61,064 nucleotides of DNA from Burkholderiales bacterium. Lineage in GTDB: Bacteria; Pseudomonadota; Gammaproteobacteria; Burkholderiales; Burkholderiaceae_C. Under the pieces are notes generated by a model that worked only from the letters and a program-made list of their open reading frames with translations, did not search any database and had not been told where the DNA came from. Of the stretch, positions 17,556 to 26,462 are shown in pieces. The position numbers and the translations under genes are program-made. Within the stretch, counting starts at the first letter, position 1. Each line of letters begins with the position of its first letter. Location of the stretch: NCBI GenBank assembly GCA_017307865.1, contig JAFKGE010000039.1, positions 1 through 61,064 of the forward strand, written 5' to 3'.

Positions 17556-17682
17556 CTAGAAACGGCAATTGACTGCATGCATCCCCGATGGACCCGGCAC
17601 GCGCATGAACCCAGACTTCCTGGGTGAGGGCGCTACGTACGCGATTGCGCCATCCTAGGGCGCGGCCAAATGCCGTTTCTAG
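17556..17682. repeat. 127-bp MITE-like stretch bounded by 16-bp inverted repeats
   Basis: CTAGAAACGGCAATTG (17556-17571) and CAAATGCCGTTTCTAG (17667-17682) are inverted repeats with one mismatch, 95 bp apart. The interior has no gene but a small ACCCAG/CTGGGT hairpin. It sits between two convergently transcribed operons. It could be a miniature transposable element; the loop is too long for a normal terminator. Confidence 0.5.
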
Positions 17683-17740
17683 GGTCATTCATGGCGGCTC
17701 GTAAATGATAGCCCTGCTGCGTTCCTGAAATCAGGTACAA

Positions 17741-18160
17741 TCAGGCCGCCCGGAATCGCGGAAGTACCATGCCGCCCCCGGCGGGCTCGCAGACCAACTC
17801 GACTGCCATGTCGAAACTCACAACTGATGGATCTGCACCGACAAAGGAGCTGATCATCCGCGGGCCTTCTTCGAGTTCGACCAGGATCACGGCATATGGC
17901 GTGTCCTGTTTGAAAGCCGGCCCGGGAGCCCGGTGAACGACGCTAAAGGAATGCACTTTGCCGCGGCCGCTGGCAGCACGGTGCTCCAGGCGCTCACTGC
18001 CGCACGCGCGGCAAATGGCCTGCTGGTAGTACTGCACGTGAGCGCACGCCTGGCAGTGCTGCAACAGCAACTTGCCCTCGTTGATGCCCTGCCAGAAAGC
18101 TTGCGAATCGGCATCTGGCATGGGCATCGGCTTGATGTGGGCATCTTTGGGGTTGATCAC
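17741..18160 (-). CDS. DUF35 OB-fold/zinc-ribbon protein, partner of the thiolase-like gene
   Basis: 139 aa from a GTG at 18160 that overlaps the stop of the upstream gene (GTGA). The rubredoxin-like zinc ribbon is CQAC...CRAC (about residues 29-48), followed by an OB-fold with GRGKVHSFSVVHRAPGP. DUF35 proteins form obligate complexes with thiolase-like enzymes, for example Ltp2 with the ChsH2 DUF35 domain in steroid side-chain cleavage. Its direct coupling to a Cys-less thiolase-like gene supports that role. Confidence 0.88.
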   Translation of the reverse strand: MINPKDAHIKPMPMPDADSQAFWQGINEGKLLLQHCQACAHVQYYQQAICRACGSERLEHRAASGRGKVHSFSVVHRAPGPAFKQDTPYAVILVELEEGPRMISSFVGADPSVVSFDMAVELVCEPAGGGMVLPRFRAA

Positions 18161-19362
18161 AGGGTCGCCTCCGTTCCCAAAATAGTCGTTGCGTTGGTTG
18201 CGAAGCCTGCCCCCAGGCTGTGTACCAGGCCAAGTTCGGCACCCACCACCTGGCGGTCGCCGCAACGTCCACGCAGCTGGTTGATAACCTCATAAAAGTG
18301 GAACAGGGAGCCCGGCATGCCCGAGTGCGCGAACGACAGCAGGCCGCCGTGCGTGTTGCATGGAATGACACCTCCGTAGGTGATCTGACCAGCGTCGACA
18401 AAAGGCCCGCCCTCACCTTTGGCACAGAAGCCAAGATCTTCCAGCATCATGATCACCGTGCCGGTGAAGCAATCGTAGACCCCGGCCACGTCAATATCCT
18501 TGGGGCCGTAGCCGGCCATGGCATAGGCTTTGGCACTCGACTGCACCGCGCCGGTGGTGGTGAGCGAGGGCATCAAAAAGATGTGCTCGTGCGTGTAGCA
18601 TTCGCCGCCACCCAGAATGTAGACCGGCTTGCCAATGCCCAAGGCCTTCGCGCGCTCGGCCGAAGTAACGACGAAAGCCGCGCCGCCATCCGAAATCAAA
18701 GAACAGTCCAGCTTGTGGTAGGGGCTTGTCACCATGCCCGAGTTGAGCACGTCGTCGACGGTGAGGGGGTCGGTCATCTGCGCCCCCGGCGTGCGGCGCG
18801 CGTGTTCACGGTGGATCACCGCCACCTTGGCCAATTGCTCTGGGGTGGTACCGAACTCCCTCATGTGCCGATGCGCGGTCATGGCGAAGGTGTTGGCCAC
18901 GGGAATGCCGAACGGCATCTCGTATTGCTGGTCACGGCTTTCGGTCATCGAACGCAAGGCGAGGTCGGGCGACAGGCCGGTCAGCAGGCTGTCTCCACCG
19001 ACCACCAGCACGGTTTCGGCCAGGCCACTGGCAATCGCGGCGGCGGCGCTATTGAACATCGTCGCCGCCGTGGCGCCCGAGACCTGCAGCGTGTTGGAGA
19101 ATGTGGGCTGGATGCCGAGGTACTCGCTGAAGGCGACGCTGAAGCGATGAAACGGCGAGGCGAAGGCGGCGCTTGAGAGCACACCATCCACCTCACGCTT
19201 GTCGATGCCTGCCTCGGCCAGCGCCTTTCCCGCAGCATCCGCTGCCAGCGCGAGTGCACTCTTGCCCGGCACGCGTCCGACTGCCGAAAGACCAGCACCG
19301 ATGATCGCTGTCTGCCCGCGAAGCGTCCGCCGTGATGACGAGGAAGATTTGAAACGTGTCAT
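18157..19362 (-). CDS. Thiolase-like protein (Ltp2-type), probable retro-aldolase
   Basis: 401 aa thiolase-fold protein of the lipid-transfer/SCP-x branch. The position of the nucleophilic Cys reads LQVSGATAATMF, with no Cys, and the C-terminal catalytic Cys is also absent (HSLGAGF). The segment VYDCFTGTVIMMLEDLGFCA closely resembles Ltp2-type aldolases, where Tyr residues act instead. Together with the DUF35 partner downstream, C-C cleavage of a beta-hydroxyacyl-CoA by retro-aldol reaction is more likely than thiolysis. The N-terminus has a Ser/Arg-rich lead of about 15 residues, so a later start near RGQTAIIGAG is possible. Confidence 0.8.
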   Translation of the reverse strand: MTRFKSSSSSRRTLRGQTAIIGAGLSAVGRVPGKSALALAADAAGKALAEAGIDKREVDGVLSSAAFASPFHRFSVAFSEYLGIQPTFSNTLQVSGATAATMFNSAAAAIASGLAETVLVVGGDSLLTGLSPDLALRSMTESRDQQYEMPFGIPVANTFAMTAHRHMREFGTTPEQLAKVAVIHREHARRTPGAQMTDPLTVDDVLNSGMVTSPYHKLDCSLISDGGAAFVVTSAERAKALGIGKPVYILGGGECYTHEHIFLMPSLTTTGAVQSSAKAYAMAGYGPKDIDVAGVYDCFTGTVIMMLEDLGFCAKGEGGPFVDAGQITYGGVIPCNTHGGLLSFAHSGMPGSLFHFYEVINQLRGRCGDRQVVGAELGLVHSLGAGFATNATTILGTEATL

Positions 19363-19385
19363 GGGAAGTCGGATCGGGAAGTAAT

Positions 19386-21023
19386 TCAGGTTGCGGGTGC
19401 GCGCAAATGCTGACGCAATTGCACCTTGAGGATTTTGCCCACCGGATTGCGCGGGATCACATCGATCAACTCCAGCCGCTCCGGCAGCTTGTAAGCTGCC
19501 ACGCCAATCTGCCGCAGGTGCGCGACGATATCTTCCAGCGTCGGCGGCTGCGCCTTGTCCTTGGGCACGACCATGATGCAGGTCTTCTCGCCCATGATGT
19601 CGTCGGGTACAGCCACCGCCGCCACCTCTTGCACGCCAGGGTGGGTCAACACCAGATTCTCCACCTCGGCAGCGCTGATATTGAAGCCGCCGCGGATGAT
19701 GATGTCTTTCTTGCGGTCAAAAAAACCAACATGGCGCTCGTCACGCACGATGAAGAAATCGCCGGTACGAAAGAAGCCGTCCGGCGTGAACGAGTTCTGC
19801 GCAAGGTCGGACCGCCGGTAGTAACCGGCAAATACGTTCGGCCCACGGAAAACCAATTCGCCTACCTGGCCCGGCTGCGTGCACTCCCGGTCTTGCTCGT
19901 CGAGCAGCTTGGCCTGCACGCCTTCCATATTGGACGGCCATTCAAGCCCTGGCTTGCCCCACCAGGGGAAATGGTCCGAGCGCATGGCGAAGTCCGGCAC
20001 ATCGACTGGCCCCCCCACCAAGCCTGTGCCCTCGGTCTGACCCCACAGGTTGCAGATTTCGATGTTCCAGCGCCGTTTGAACTCTTCCATGCTCCAACGC
20101 GACGGCGGTGCCGAACCGGTGGCGATCGAGCGGATCGACGAGAGGTCAAGCTGGTCGACGTTGGGCAGCTTCAGAATCATGTTCAGAATCGCCGGCACCA
20201 GAATCGTGAACTGAACCCGCTCCGTGAGTATCTGCTTGAGAAACAGCTCAACGTTGAGCGGATGGTGCAACAACAGCGTGCCACGTGCCGCCAACCAGCT
20301 CATCCATGCTACGGCGCCAGTCATGTTGACCATCGGTGCAGGTGCCAGCACACGGTCGCCCTCCTGGATGCCCGCTGTACTGGGCACAAGCCGCATCTGG
20401 TAAATCCAGTTGTTATGCGACATCGGGCAGCCCTTGGAATAAGATTCGGTCCCCGAGGACCAGCAGATGCTGAAGATATCGTTGGGACCGATACTGATCG
20501 CGTCCAGCAACGCCAGGTCCGGTGCCTGCGCGGACATGGCAGTGATGTCTTCGAGCACCAATGTATTGCAGCCCAGCTTGTCAGCCATGGCGATGTGATT
20601 GAAGCCCTTGAAGTCCTTCACGCCGATGTACAGCCGTGCCTGACTGGTATCAAAAACGTTGCGCAACTCGGTTTCGCGCCACTGCATCGCCACAGGCGAC
20701 AGCACGCCACCGGCACGGGAAACAGCAAAGTACAGCGCAATCAACTCCCAGACGTTGGGCAGCTGCGCGACCACAACATCATCCTTTTTTAACCCCCAGC
20801 GTATCAACCCAGTGGCGATAGCATCAACGGCCTGACCGAACTCGCGCCAGGTCACCGAGGTGGCGGGCGTGCCGATCAGCGCCTCGCGGTCTGGGGTGTC
20901 GACGATAGCCACCCGTTCAGGAACATGGGTCACGTGTGTTGCAACGACATCGAGCAACGTTCGGTCACCCCACAATCCGGCAGACGTGTAGCGTTCAATC
21001 GTGGCAGGGCTATGCAGAATCAT
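19386..21023 (-). CDS. Acyl-CoA ligase (AMP-forming), candidate cyclohexanecarboxylate-CoA ligase
   Basis: 545 aa from ATG 21023 (GGAG nine bases upstream). The domain is ANL superfamily, but the P-loop is a variant, SSGTESYSKGCPMSH rather than TSGTTGxPKG. Later motifs are regular: LWGQTEG, FFRTGDFF, DRKKDIIIRGGFNIS and the catalytic Lys in NPVGKILK. Size and class match AliA-type ligases that activate alicyclic or aromatic acids, which the BadHI route needs upstream. That role is inference. It lies 23 bp upstream of the thiolase-like gene in the same operon. Confidence 0.82.
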   Translation of the reverse strand: MILHSPATIERYTSAGLWGDRTLLDVVATHVTHVPERVAIVDTPDREALIGTPATSVTWREFGQAVDAIATGLIRWGLKKDDVVVAQLPNVWELIALYFAVSRAGGVLSPVAMQWRETELRNVFDTSQARLYIGVKDFKGFNHIAMADKLGCNTLVLEDITAMSAQAPDLALLDAISIGPNDIFSICWSSGTESYSKGCPMSHNNWIYQMRLVPSTAGIQEGDRVLAPAPMVNMTGAVAWMSWLAARGTLLLHHPLNVELFLKQILTERVQFTILVPAILNMILKLPNVDQLDLSSIRSIATGSAPPSRWSMEEFKRRWNIEICNLWGQTEGTGLVGGPVDVPDFAMRSDHFPWWGKPGLEWPSNMEGVQAKLLDEQDRECTQPGQVGELVFRGPNVFAGYYRRSDLAQNSFTPDGFFRTGDFFIVRDERHVGFFDRKKDIIIRGGFNISAAEVENLVLTHPGVQEVAAVAVPDDIMGEKTCIMVVPKDKAQPPTLEDIVAHLRQIGVAAYKLPERLELIDVIPRNPVGKILKVQLRQHLRAPAT

Positions 21024-21086
21024 GTTGCAGGTCTCCAAAAAAGCAAACAACTCAGGTCGCGATCCACTTTGATCACTCCCTGAGGA

Positions 21087-21758
21087 TCAAAAACCATGGA
21101 AGCTGGCGAAGGCATCCACCTCGGCACGTTCGGTAATGAAGGCGTTTTCCGGGGCCGACAGGTCTTCGTGACCCAAGGCAATACCGCAGGCCAGGATCTC
21201 GTGGTCGCCGATCGGCAGCTGGGTACGCGCCACTTTGTGGAACCAGGCAAACGCCGCCTGCGCACAGGTGTGCAGGCCTTGGGCACGCGCGGCGATCAGG
21301 ATGTTCTGGATGAACATCCCCAGGTCCATGAAGCTGCCGGTGTTCAGGCGACGGTCCAGCGTGACTATCAGCCCGACCGGCGCGTCAAAGAACAGGTAGT
21401 TGCGCAGCATCTGGTGCTCGCGCGCCGCCATATCGTCGCGGCCGATGCCCAGGCTGGCATACAGGCCGAAACCGCAGCGGCGCCGGCGCTCCAGATACGG
21501 CTCAACCCAGGTCGTGGGGTAATAGGCGTACTCGGGCAGGTGGCGGTCGGCTTCGTGGGTGGCCGCATGGATGATTGACTCGCACAAGCGCTGCCGGGCC
21601 TCGCCTGCCACCGCATAAACCCTCCACGGCTGCACATTGTTGCCACTCGGCGCCCGCGCCGCCACGTTCAAGATGTGATGAACGACCGAGGTGGGAATGG
21701 GCGTGGGCAGAAAACGCCTGACCGATTTTCGGCTGCGGATCGCTTCGTCGACATGCAT
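21087..21758 (-). CDS. Nitroreductase-family flavoprotein
   Basis: 223 aa from ATG 21758 (MHVDEAIRSRKSVRRF, the usual family N-terminus); a methionine at 21782 is an upstream alternative. FMN-contact motifs are RSRKSVRRF, APSGNNVQPWRVY and, later, GLHTCAQAAFAWFHK. Such enzymes reduce quinones, nitro compounds or enones with NAD(P)H. As first gene of the operon leading to the ligase and the retro-aldolase pair it may reduce a conjugated ring intermediate. It diverges from the plus-strand ligase at 21853, and the 94 bp between must hold both promoters. Confidence 0.85.
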   Translation of the reverse strand: MHVDEAIRSRKSVRRFLPTPIPTSVVHHILNVAARAPSGNNVQPWRVYAVAGEARQRLCESIIHAATHEADRHLPEYAYYPTTWVEPYLERRRRCGFGLYASLGIGRDDMAAREHQMLRNYLFFDAPVGLIVTLDRRLNTGSFMDLGMFIQNILIAARAQGLHTCAQAAFAWFHKVARTQLPIGDHEILACGIALGHEDLSAPENAFITERAEVDAFASFHGF

Positions 21759-21852
21759 GGGAATACACCGCCTTTCTGACATGCCAAATAAAGGAAAATT
21801 TATACGTGCACCCGCACTGGACTCCAGCACGACCTTCAGTGTATATTATGTC

Positions 21853-23820
21853 ATGATTTCTAACAAACAACCGTTCGACTGGGTGCCGACCCCGGACCTG
21901 ATGGCGCAATCGAACCTCACCGCCTTCCTGCGCAAGGTTGGCGAATCGAGCTTCGCGAGCTTGAGCGCTCGTGCCGATGCCGATCCGGCATGGCTTATGG
22001 AAGAGGTGCTCGACTTCTGCGACATGCGCTTCTACAAGCCCTACACCCAGATGCTCGACACCTCGCGCGGCATCGAATGGGCGCGCTGGTGTGTAGGCGG
22101 CACGACCAACATCGTCTTGAATTGTCTGGACCGGCACCGCGGTACGCCGGTGTGGGATCAGACCTTCCTGGTCTGGGAGGGAGAAGACCCGAAAGACCGC
22201 AGAAGCCTGAGCTATCGCGAGTTCGATGCCGAGGTTTGCCGTCTGGCAGGCGCGATGACGTCGCTTGGCATAGGGCGGGGCGACCGGGTCGGCCTGTTCA
22301 TGCCCAACCTGCCAGAGACCTTCATCGCGTTTTTTGCGGTGCTGAAAATAGGCGCGGTCCTGATGCCTCTGTTTTCCGGCTTCGGGCCGCAGCCGATCAT
22401 CTCGCGCCTGAACGATGGCGAAGCCAAAGCCGTGCTGACAGTCGATGGCACCTGGCGGCGCGGCAATCCAGGGGCCATGAAGCAAGTGCTCGACGAAGCG
22501 CTGGCCGAAGTGCCAAGCGTCCAGCATGTAATGGTACTAAGCCACCTCGGCGAAGCACTCGCCTGCCCGATGACACCCGGACGCGACCACGACTGGGCCA
22601 CGCTGGTGGCCAACCAACCCGCCGACCACCCGACTGCCGAAATGGAGGCCGAGGCACCCGCCGTGCTGCTCTACACCTCCGGCACCACCGGCAAGCCCAA
22701 GGGCTGTGTCTGGACGCATGTCAGCTTCCTTGGCTCGATGGTCACGCGCGACATGCATATCTGTGGCGACTTCAAGCCAACGGATCGATTCTTCTTCATG
22801 AGCGACATGGGCTGGATGGTGGGTGCCATGTGCGCCTGCATTCCAAGCTACTTCGGCGGCAGCCTGCTGGTGGCCGAAGGCACACCCGACTTTCCCGATA
22901 CCGGCCGCTTCTGGCGCTTGCTGCAGGACCACCAGGTCAGCTATGCCGGGGTGGCGCCGACGCTGATCCGGGGGCTAATGCGCTATGGGGATGAGGACGT
23001 CAAACGCTACGACCTGTCGTCGCTGCGCGTCACTTGCTCAGGCGGTGAGGCCTGGACCGAGGCACCGTGGCGCTGGTTCTTCAAGCATGTCTGCAAGTCG
23101 ACGCTTCCGTTCCTGAACATCGTGGGCGGCACCGAGGTCGGCGGCTGTAATTTCACCGGTACCCTGCACCATCCTCTGCGTCCTGGTTCGTTTGGCGCGC
23201 GCGGCCTCGGTGCAGGCGTTGACATCGTGAACGAAAGTGGCCAGCCGGTCGGCCCCGGGGAAGTCGGTGAACTGGTGCTGCGCAACCCCAACATCGGCTT
23301 TACCAAAAGCCTGTGGCGCGACGATGAGCGCTACCTCGACAGCTACTGGCGTACCCTCCCCGGCCTGTGGGTGCATGGCGATTTCGCCATGCGTGACGCA
23401 GACGGTCTGTTCTACATCCTCGGCCGCAGCGACGACACGATCAAGGTCTCGGGCAAGCGCACCGGCCCGTCGGAAATCGAAACGCTGCTCACCGGCACCG
23501 GCAAGGTGTCGGAGGCAGCCGTGATCGGCGTGCCCGACGAGGTCAAGGGCTCGGCCATCGTCTGCGTCTGCGTGCCGATGCCCGGCGTGGCTGCGGACGC
23601 GGTGCTGCAAGCCGAACTGTCGGGGGCCGTGGTTGCAGGCATGGGCACGTCTTACCGTCCTCGCCAGGTGCTGCTGGTCAGCGACCTGCCGAAGACACGC
23701 AACATGAAGATCATGCGTCGCGTCGTGCGTGCCGTGTACCGCGGCGAGAGCCCTGGCGACCTTTCCTCACTGGTCAACCCGGAGTCCGTGGCCGAACTGC
23801 AGGGAAAACTGGCAGGGTGA
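21853..23820 (+). CDS. AMP-dependent acyl-CoA synthetase, acetyl/propionyl-CoA-synthetase-like
   Basis: 655 aa from ATG 21853. The P-loop is LLYTSGTTGKPKG, then GGEAWTEAPW, VGGTEVGG, WVHGDFAMRDADG and GRSDDTIKVSGKRTGPSEIE, with Lys in KTRNMKIMRR. Size and motifs fit the acetyl-CoA-synthetase-like branch. ATG 21853 is just after an AT-rich stretch (TATATTATG), possibly a -10 element very close to the start. The gene stands alone on the plus strand between two minus-strand operons, and its stop is 27 bp from the convergent acyl-CoA dehydrogenase. The substrate is unknown. Confidence 0.85.
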   Translation: MISNKQPFDWVPTPDLMAQSNLTAFLRKVGESSFASLSARADADPAWLMEEVLDFCDMRFYKPYTQMLDTSRGIEWARWCVGGTTNIVLNCLDRHRGTPVWDQTFLVWEGEDPKDRRSLSYREFDAEVCRLAGAMTSLGIGRGDRVGLFMPNLPETFIAFFAVLKIGAVLMPLFSGFGPQPIISRLNDGEAKAVLTVDGTWRRGNPGAMKQVLDEALAEVPSVQHVMVLSHLGEALACPMTPGRDHDWATLVANQPADHPTAEMEAEAPAVLLYTSGTTGKPKGCVWTHVSFLGSMVTRDMHICGDFKPTDRFFFMSDMGWMVGAMCACIPSYFGGSLLVAEGTPDFPDTGRFWRLLQDHQVSYAGVAPTLIRGLMRYGDEDVKRYDLSSLRVTCSGGEAWTEAPWRWFFKHVCKSTLPFLNIVGGTEVGGCNFTGTLHHPLRPGSFGARGLGAGVDIVNESGQPVGPGEVGELVLRNPNIGFTKSLWRDDERYLDSYWRTLPGLWVHGDFAMRDADGLFYILGRSDDTIKVSGKRTGPSEIETLLTGTGKVSEAAVIGVPDEVKGSAIVCVCVPMPGVAADAVLQAELSGAVVAGMGTSYRPRQVLLVSDLPKTRNMKIMRRVVRAVYRGESPGDLSSLVNPESVAELQGKLAG

Positions 23821-23847
23821 GACTTCGATCGCTCCGTAGGCGAAAGC

Positions 23848-25017
23848 TCAGATTGGGTTCCGCTCCACCAGTTGGCGGGCAATGATCAGGCGCTGCAGTT
23901 CGTTGGTGCCCTCGCCGATGCACAGCAGCGGCGAGTCTCGGTAATAGCGTTCGACGTTCAGCTCTTTAGAGTAGCCGTAGGCACCGTGAATGCGCAGGGC
24001 CTCCATGGCGTTTTCAACCGCCGCCTCGCTGGCGAACAGCTTGGCCATACCGGCTTCCATGTCGCAGCGCTGGCCGGCGTCATAAGCACGCGCGGCCTGT
24101 TCAACCAGCAGCCGCGCCGCCTCGGTCCGGGTCGCCATGTCAGCCAACTTGAGCTGAATGGCCTGGTGATCGCAGATCGGCTTGCCAAATGTGCGCCGCA
24201 GTTGCGCATAGGCAACCGATTCCTCCAGGCAGGCGCGCGCCACACCCACGCCGCGTGCCGCCACATTGATGCGCCCAAGCTCGAGCCCGCCCATCACTTG
24301 CTTGAAGCCTTGCCCTTCCACACCGCCCACCAGATTTTCGGACGGCACGCGGAAGTTGTCGAACACCAGCTCGGCGCTGTCAATGCCCTTGTAGCCGAGC
24401 TTTTCCAGCTTGCGGGTGGAGGTGAAGCCCGGGCCTTTCTCGCAGATGAACAGGCTCATTCCAAGATGCCGTGGCTGCGCTTGGGGGTCGGTCTTGACCA
24501 GCACGGCAAAGGCCTGTCCATGGATGCCGTTGGAGATCCAGGTCTTGGTGCCGTTGATGACGTAGTGATCACCGTCGCGGCGCGCCACCGTGCGCACCGC
24601 CTGCAGATCGGTGCCGCAATCGGGCTCGGTCAGTGCCAGCCCGCCGCGCAGTTCGCCTCTGGCAAAGAGCGGCAGAAAACGCTGGCGCTGCGCCTCGGTG
24701 CCGTTGCGCTGCACGCAAGCTGCCATGATGAGGTGAGAATTGATGATGCCGGACACCGACATCCAGACCCGCGCGATGCGCTCCACAACCTTGGCATAGG
24801 TGCTGGCCGACAGGCCCAGGCCGCCGTATTCCTCTCGGATGATGCAGCCAAACAGGCCCATCTCGCGCATCCCGGCGACAATGCCGACCGGCCACTCGTC
24901 GGCATGTTCGAGCCGCTGCGCCACCGGCTTGATCTCCCTCTCTACGAAGCGCGCGACGGCATCGAGCACCAAACTTTCTTTTTCAGCATCAAAGGCCATG
25001 GGCTGGCTGGTGGTCAT
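23848..25017 (-). CDS. Acyl-CoA dehydrogenase with canonical catalytic Glu
   Basis: 389 aa. Flavin-contact motifs are LALTEPDCGTD and TKTWISNG. The C-terminal LLCIGEGTNELQRLII keeps the catalytic glutamate at the MCAD-like position. RRTFGKPICDHQAIQLKLADMA is the typical FAD/tetramer segment. The ATG overlaps the stop of the preceding MmgE/PrpD gene. It desaturates an acyl-CoA at C2-C3 and passes electrons to ETF. It is the last gene of the minus-strand operon starting at 34800. Confidence 0.92.
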   Translation of the reverse strand: MTTSQPMAFDAEKESLVLDAVARFVEREIKPVAQRLEHADEWPVGIVAGMREMGLFGCIIREEYGGLGLSASTYAKVVERIARVWMSVSGIINSHLIMAACVQRNGTEAQRQRFLPLFARGELRGGLALTEPDCGTDLQAVRTVARRDGDHYVINGTKTWISNGIHGQAFAVLVKTDPQAQPRHLGMSLFICEKGPGFTSTRKLEKLGYKGIDSAELVFDNFRVPSENLVGGVEGQGFKQVMGGLELGRINVAARGVGVARACLEESVAYAQLRRTFGKPICDHQAIQLKLADMATRTEAARLLVEQAARAYDAGQRCDMEAGMAKLFASEAAVENAMEALRIHGAYGYSKELNVERYYRDSPLLCIGEGTNELQRLIIARQLVERNPI

Positions 25018-26437
25018 CAGGGTGCTTCGGAGGTGTTGGACTGGGTCAGGGTGCGCGCCAAGGTGGCTGCGTCTTTGATCCGGTCAGCCGCCAGCACGGC
25101 GTCGCGCCAGCGCAGCGCTTGATCGCGTGGCAGCGCCAGCAGCGCATTGCGCATGAATTTGGTCTCGATGTCAGCGCCCGTGATGGGTTGACCCGGCGCG
25201 CCGCGGTGCATTGACTCACGCCAACGCAGTTTGCGCCCATCGTGCGTGCGCACGCGCAGTTCGCCCGAAAAGAAGGCCGTGTATCGGCCTCGGGGTCAGC
25301 CACGTGCGCTATGCGGTCAGCCAGCGCCTGCACCTGCGGGTCGCTCAGGTTGGCAGCATCCAGTTCGGTCAGCCCCAACTCCCCGCGCAGCAGGGCCAGC
25401 GCGACAAGGTGGTGAATGCTGAACTGCGACTCATAGACGTTGGCCGGGCGGCGCTTGGCCGCAACGGGTTCGCACACCACCGGGTGCACCCCTTGCGGCA
25501 GGAGCACTTGCACCGATGCCACCTCCTCGGCGCGCAAACCAGCGGCCCACAGCGCCAAGGCGGCGTCGATGCTGGCATGCGTGAAGTGGCACGTCGGATA
25601 CAGTTTGACGGCGACATCGAGCACTTCCCAGCGCTCGCCCAAGCCGCGCGTGCACTGCGACAGGTCGGCCTGCAGGCCGCGCGCAGCAAGGTGACTGGCG
25701 TACAGGCCAAAACGCCCCTCGTAAGGTTGCGAAGGGCCGCGAAAACCGGCTCCGGCCAGCGCCGGGGCTGTCAGTCCGCAGACACCGGCCCAGCCCGGGT
25801 GCATGCGCTTGGTCCAGGCACCGTCGCTCAGAAATTCCATGCTGCCGGAAGCCATGGACAACACCACGCCTTGCGCGTGTTCGAGTCCGGCTCGGTCCAG
25901 CCCCATCAACTTGCCCGCCGCCAGCGTGCAACCAAAAGCCCCCACCAATCCGGTCGGATGAAAGCCAACGTCGTGGAAGCCGCCCCGGGCCGCTGCACCC
26001 AGGCGGGCTGCGACCTCAATCGCCAGCACGTAGGCTGCAATCATCTCGGCACCCGTGGCATGCCGCTGTGCCGCCAGGCCCAGCGCCAGCGAAAAGGCGC
26101 TGGCGCCGGGGTGCGTGATCGCGCCGGGGTGGGTATCCTCAAAGTCCAATCCATGCACCAGAATGCCATTCATCAACACCGCATCACGCAACGGCAACGG
26201 CGCAAAGGTGCCCATAACGGCGCTATCGCCCGCGCCGCCCAAGGCCTGCAGACCGCGGTAGGCGCAGTGAGCGAAATCCTGCTGTGACGACGCTAATGCG
26301 ATGCCCAGTGCGTCGAGCATCAGCAGCTTGGCCCGTTCGACCACGGCCGCCGGCAGCATGCCGGGCTCGAGGTCATGCGCGAACGAAGCCAGCTGCGCGG
26401 CAATGCTGGGGGCGGCGTCAGGGGTGTTTGGAATCAT
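25017..26437 (-). pseudogene. MmgE/PrpD family protein, frameshifted by a GT duplication
   Basis: Family similarity runs from ATG 26437 (MIPNTPDAAPSIAAQLASFA) through LDALGIALASS, GLDFEDTHPGAITHPGAS and GSMEFLSDGAWTKRMHPGWA, all typical of 2-methylcitrate dehydratase/cis-aconitate-decarboxylase-like proteins. After HVADPEADT the frame is lost; the next frame resumes with AFFSGELRVRTHDGRKL and ends at 25017. On the plus strand GTGT at 25279-25282 fits one extra GT: the total length, 1421 bases, is 3x473+2. Removing it would give an intact 472-residue protein. It is either a recent knockout or an assembly error. Its reaction in this pathway is unknown. Confidence 0.8.
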
Positions 26438-26462
26438 TTTCAAGAACCTCGCTTGCGGCAAT

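Noticed and set aside
17556-17682. A bidirectional terminator for the convergent operons
   Set aside because: The inverted arms are 95 bp apart and lack T-tracts; a repeat element fits better.
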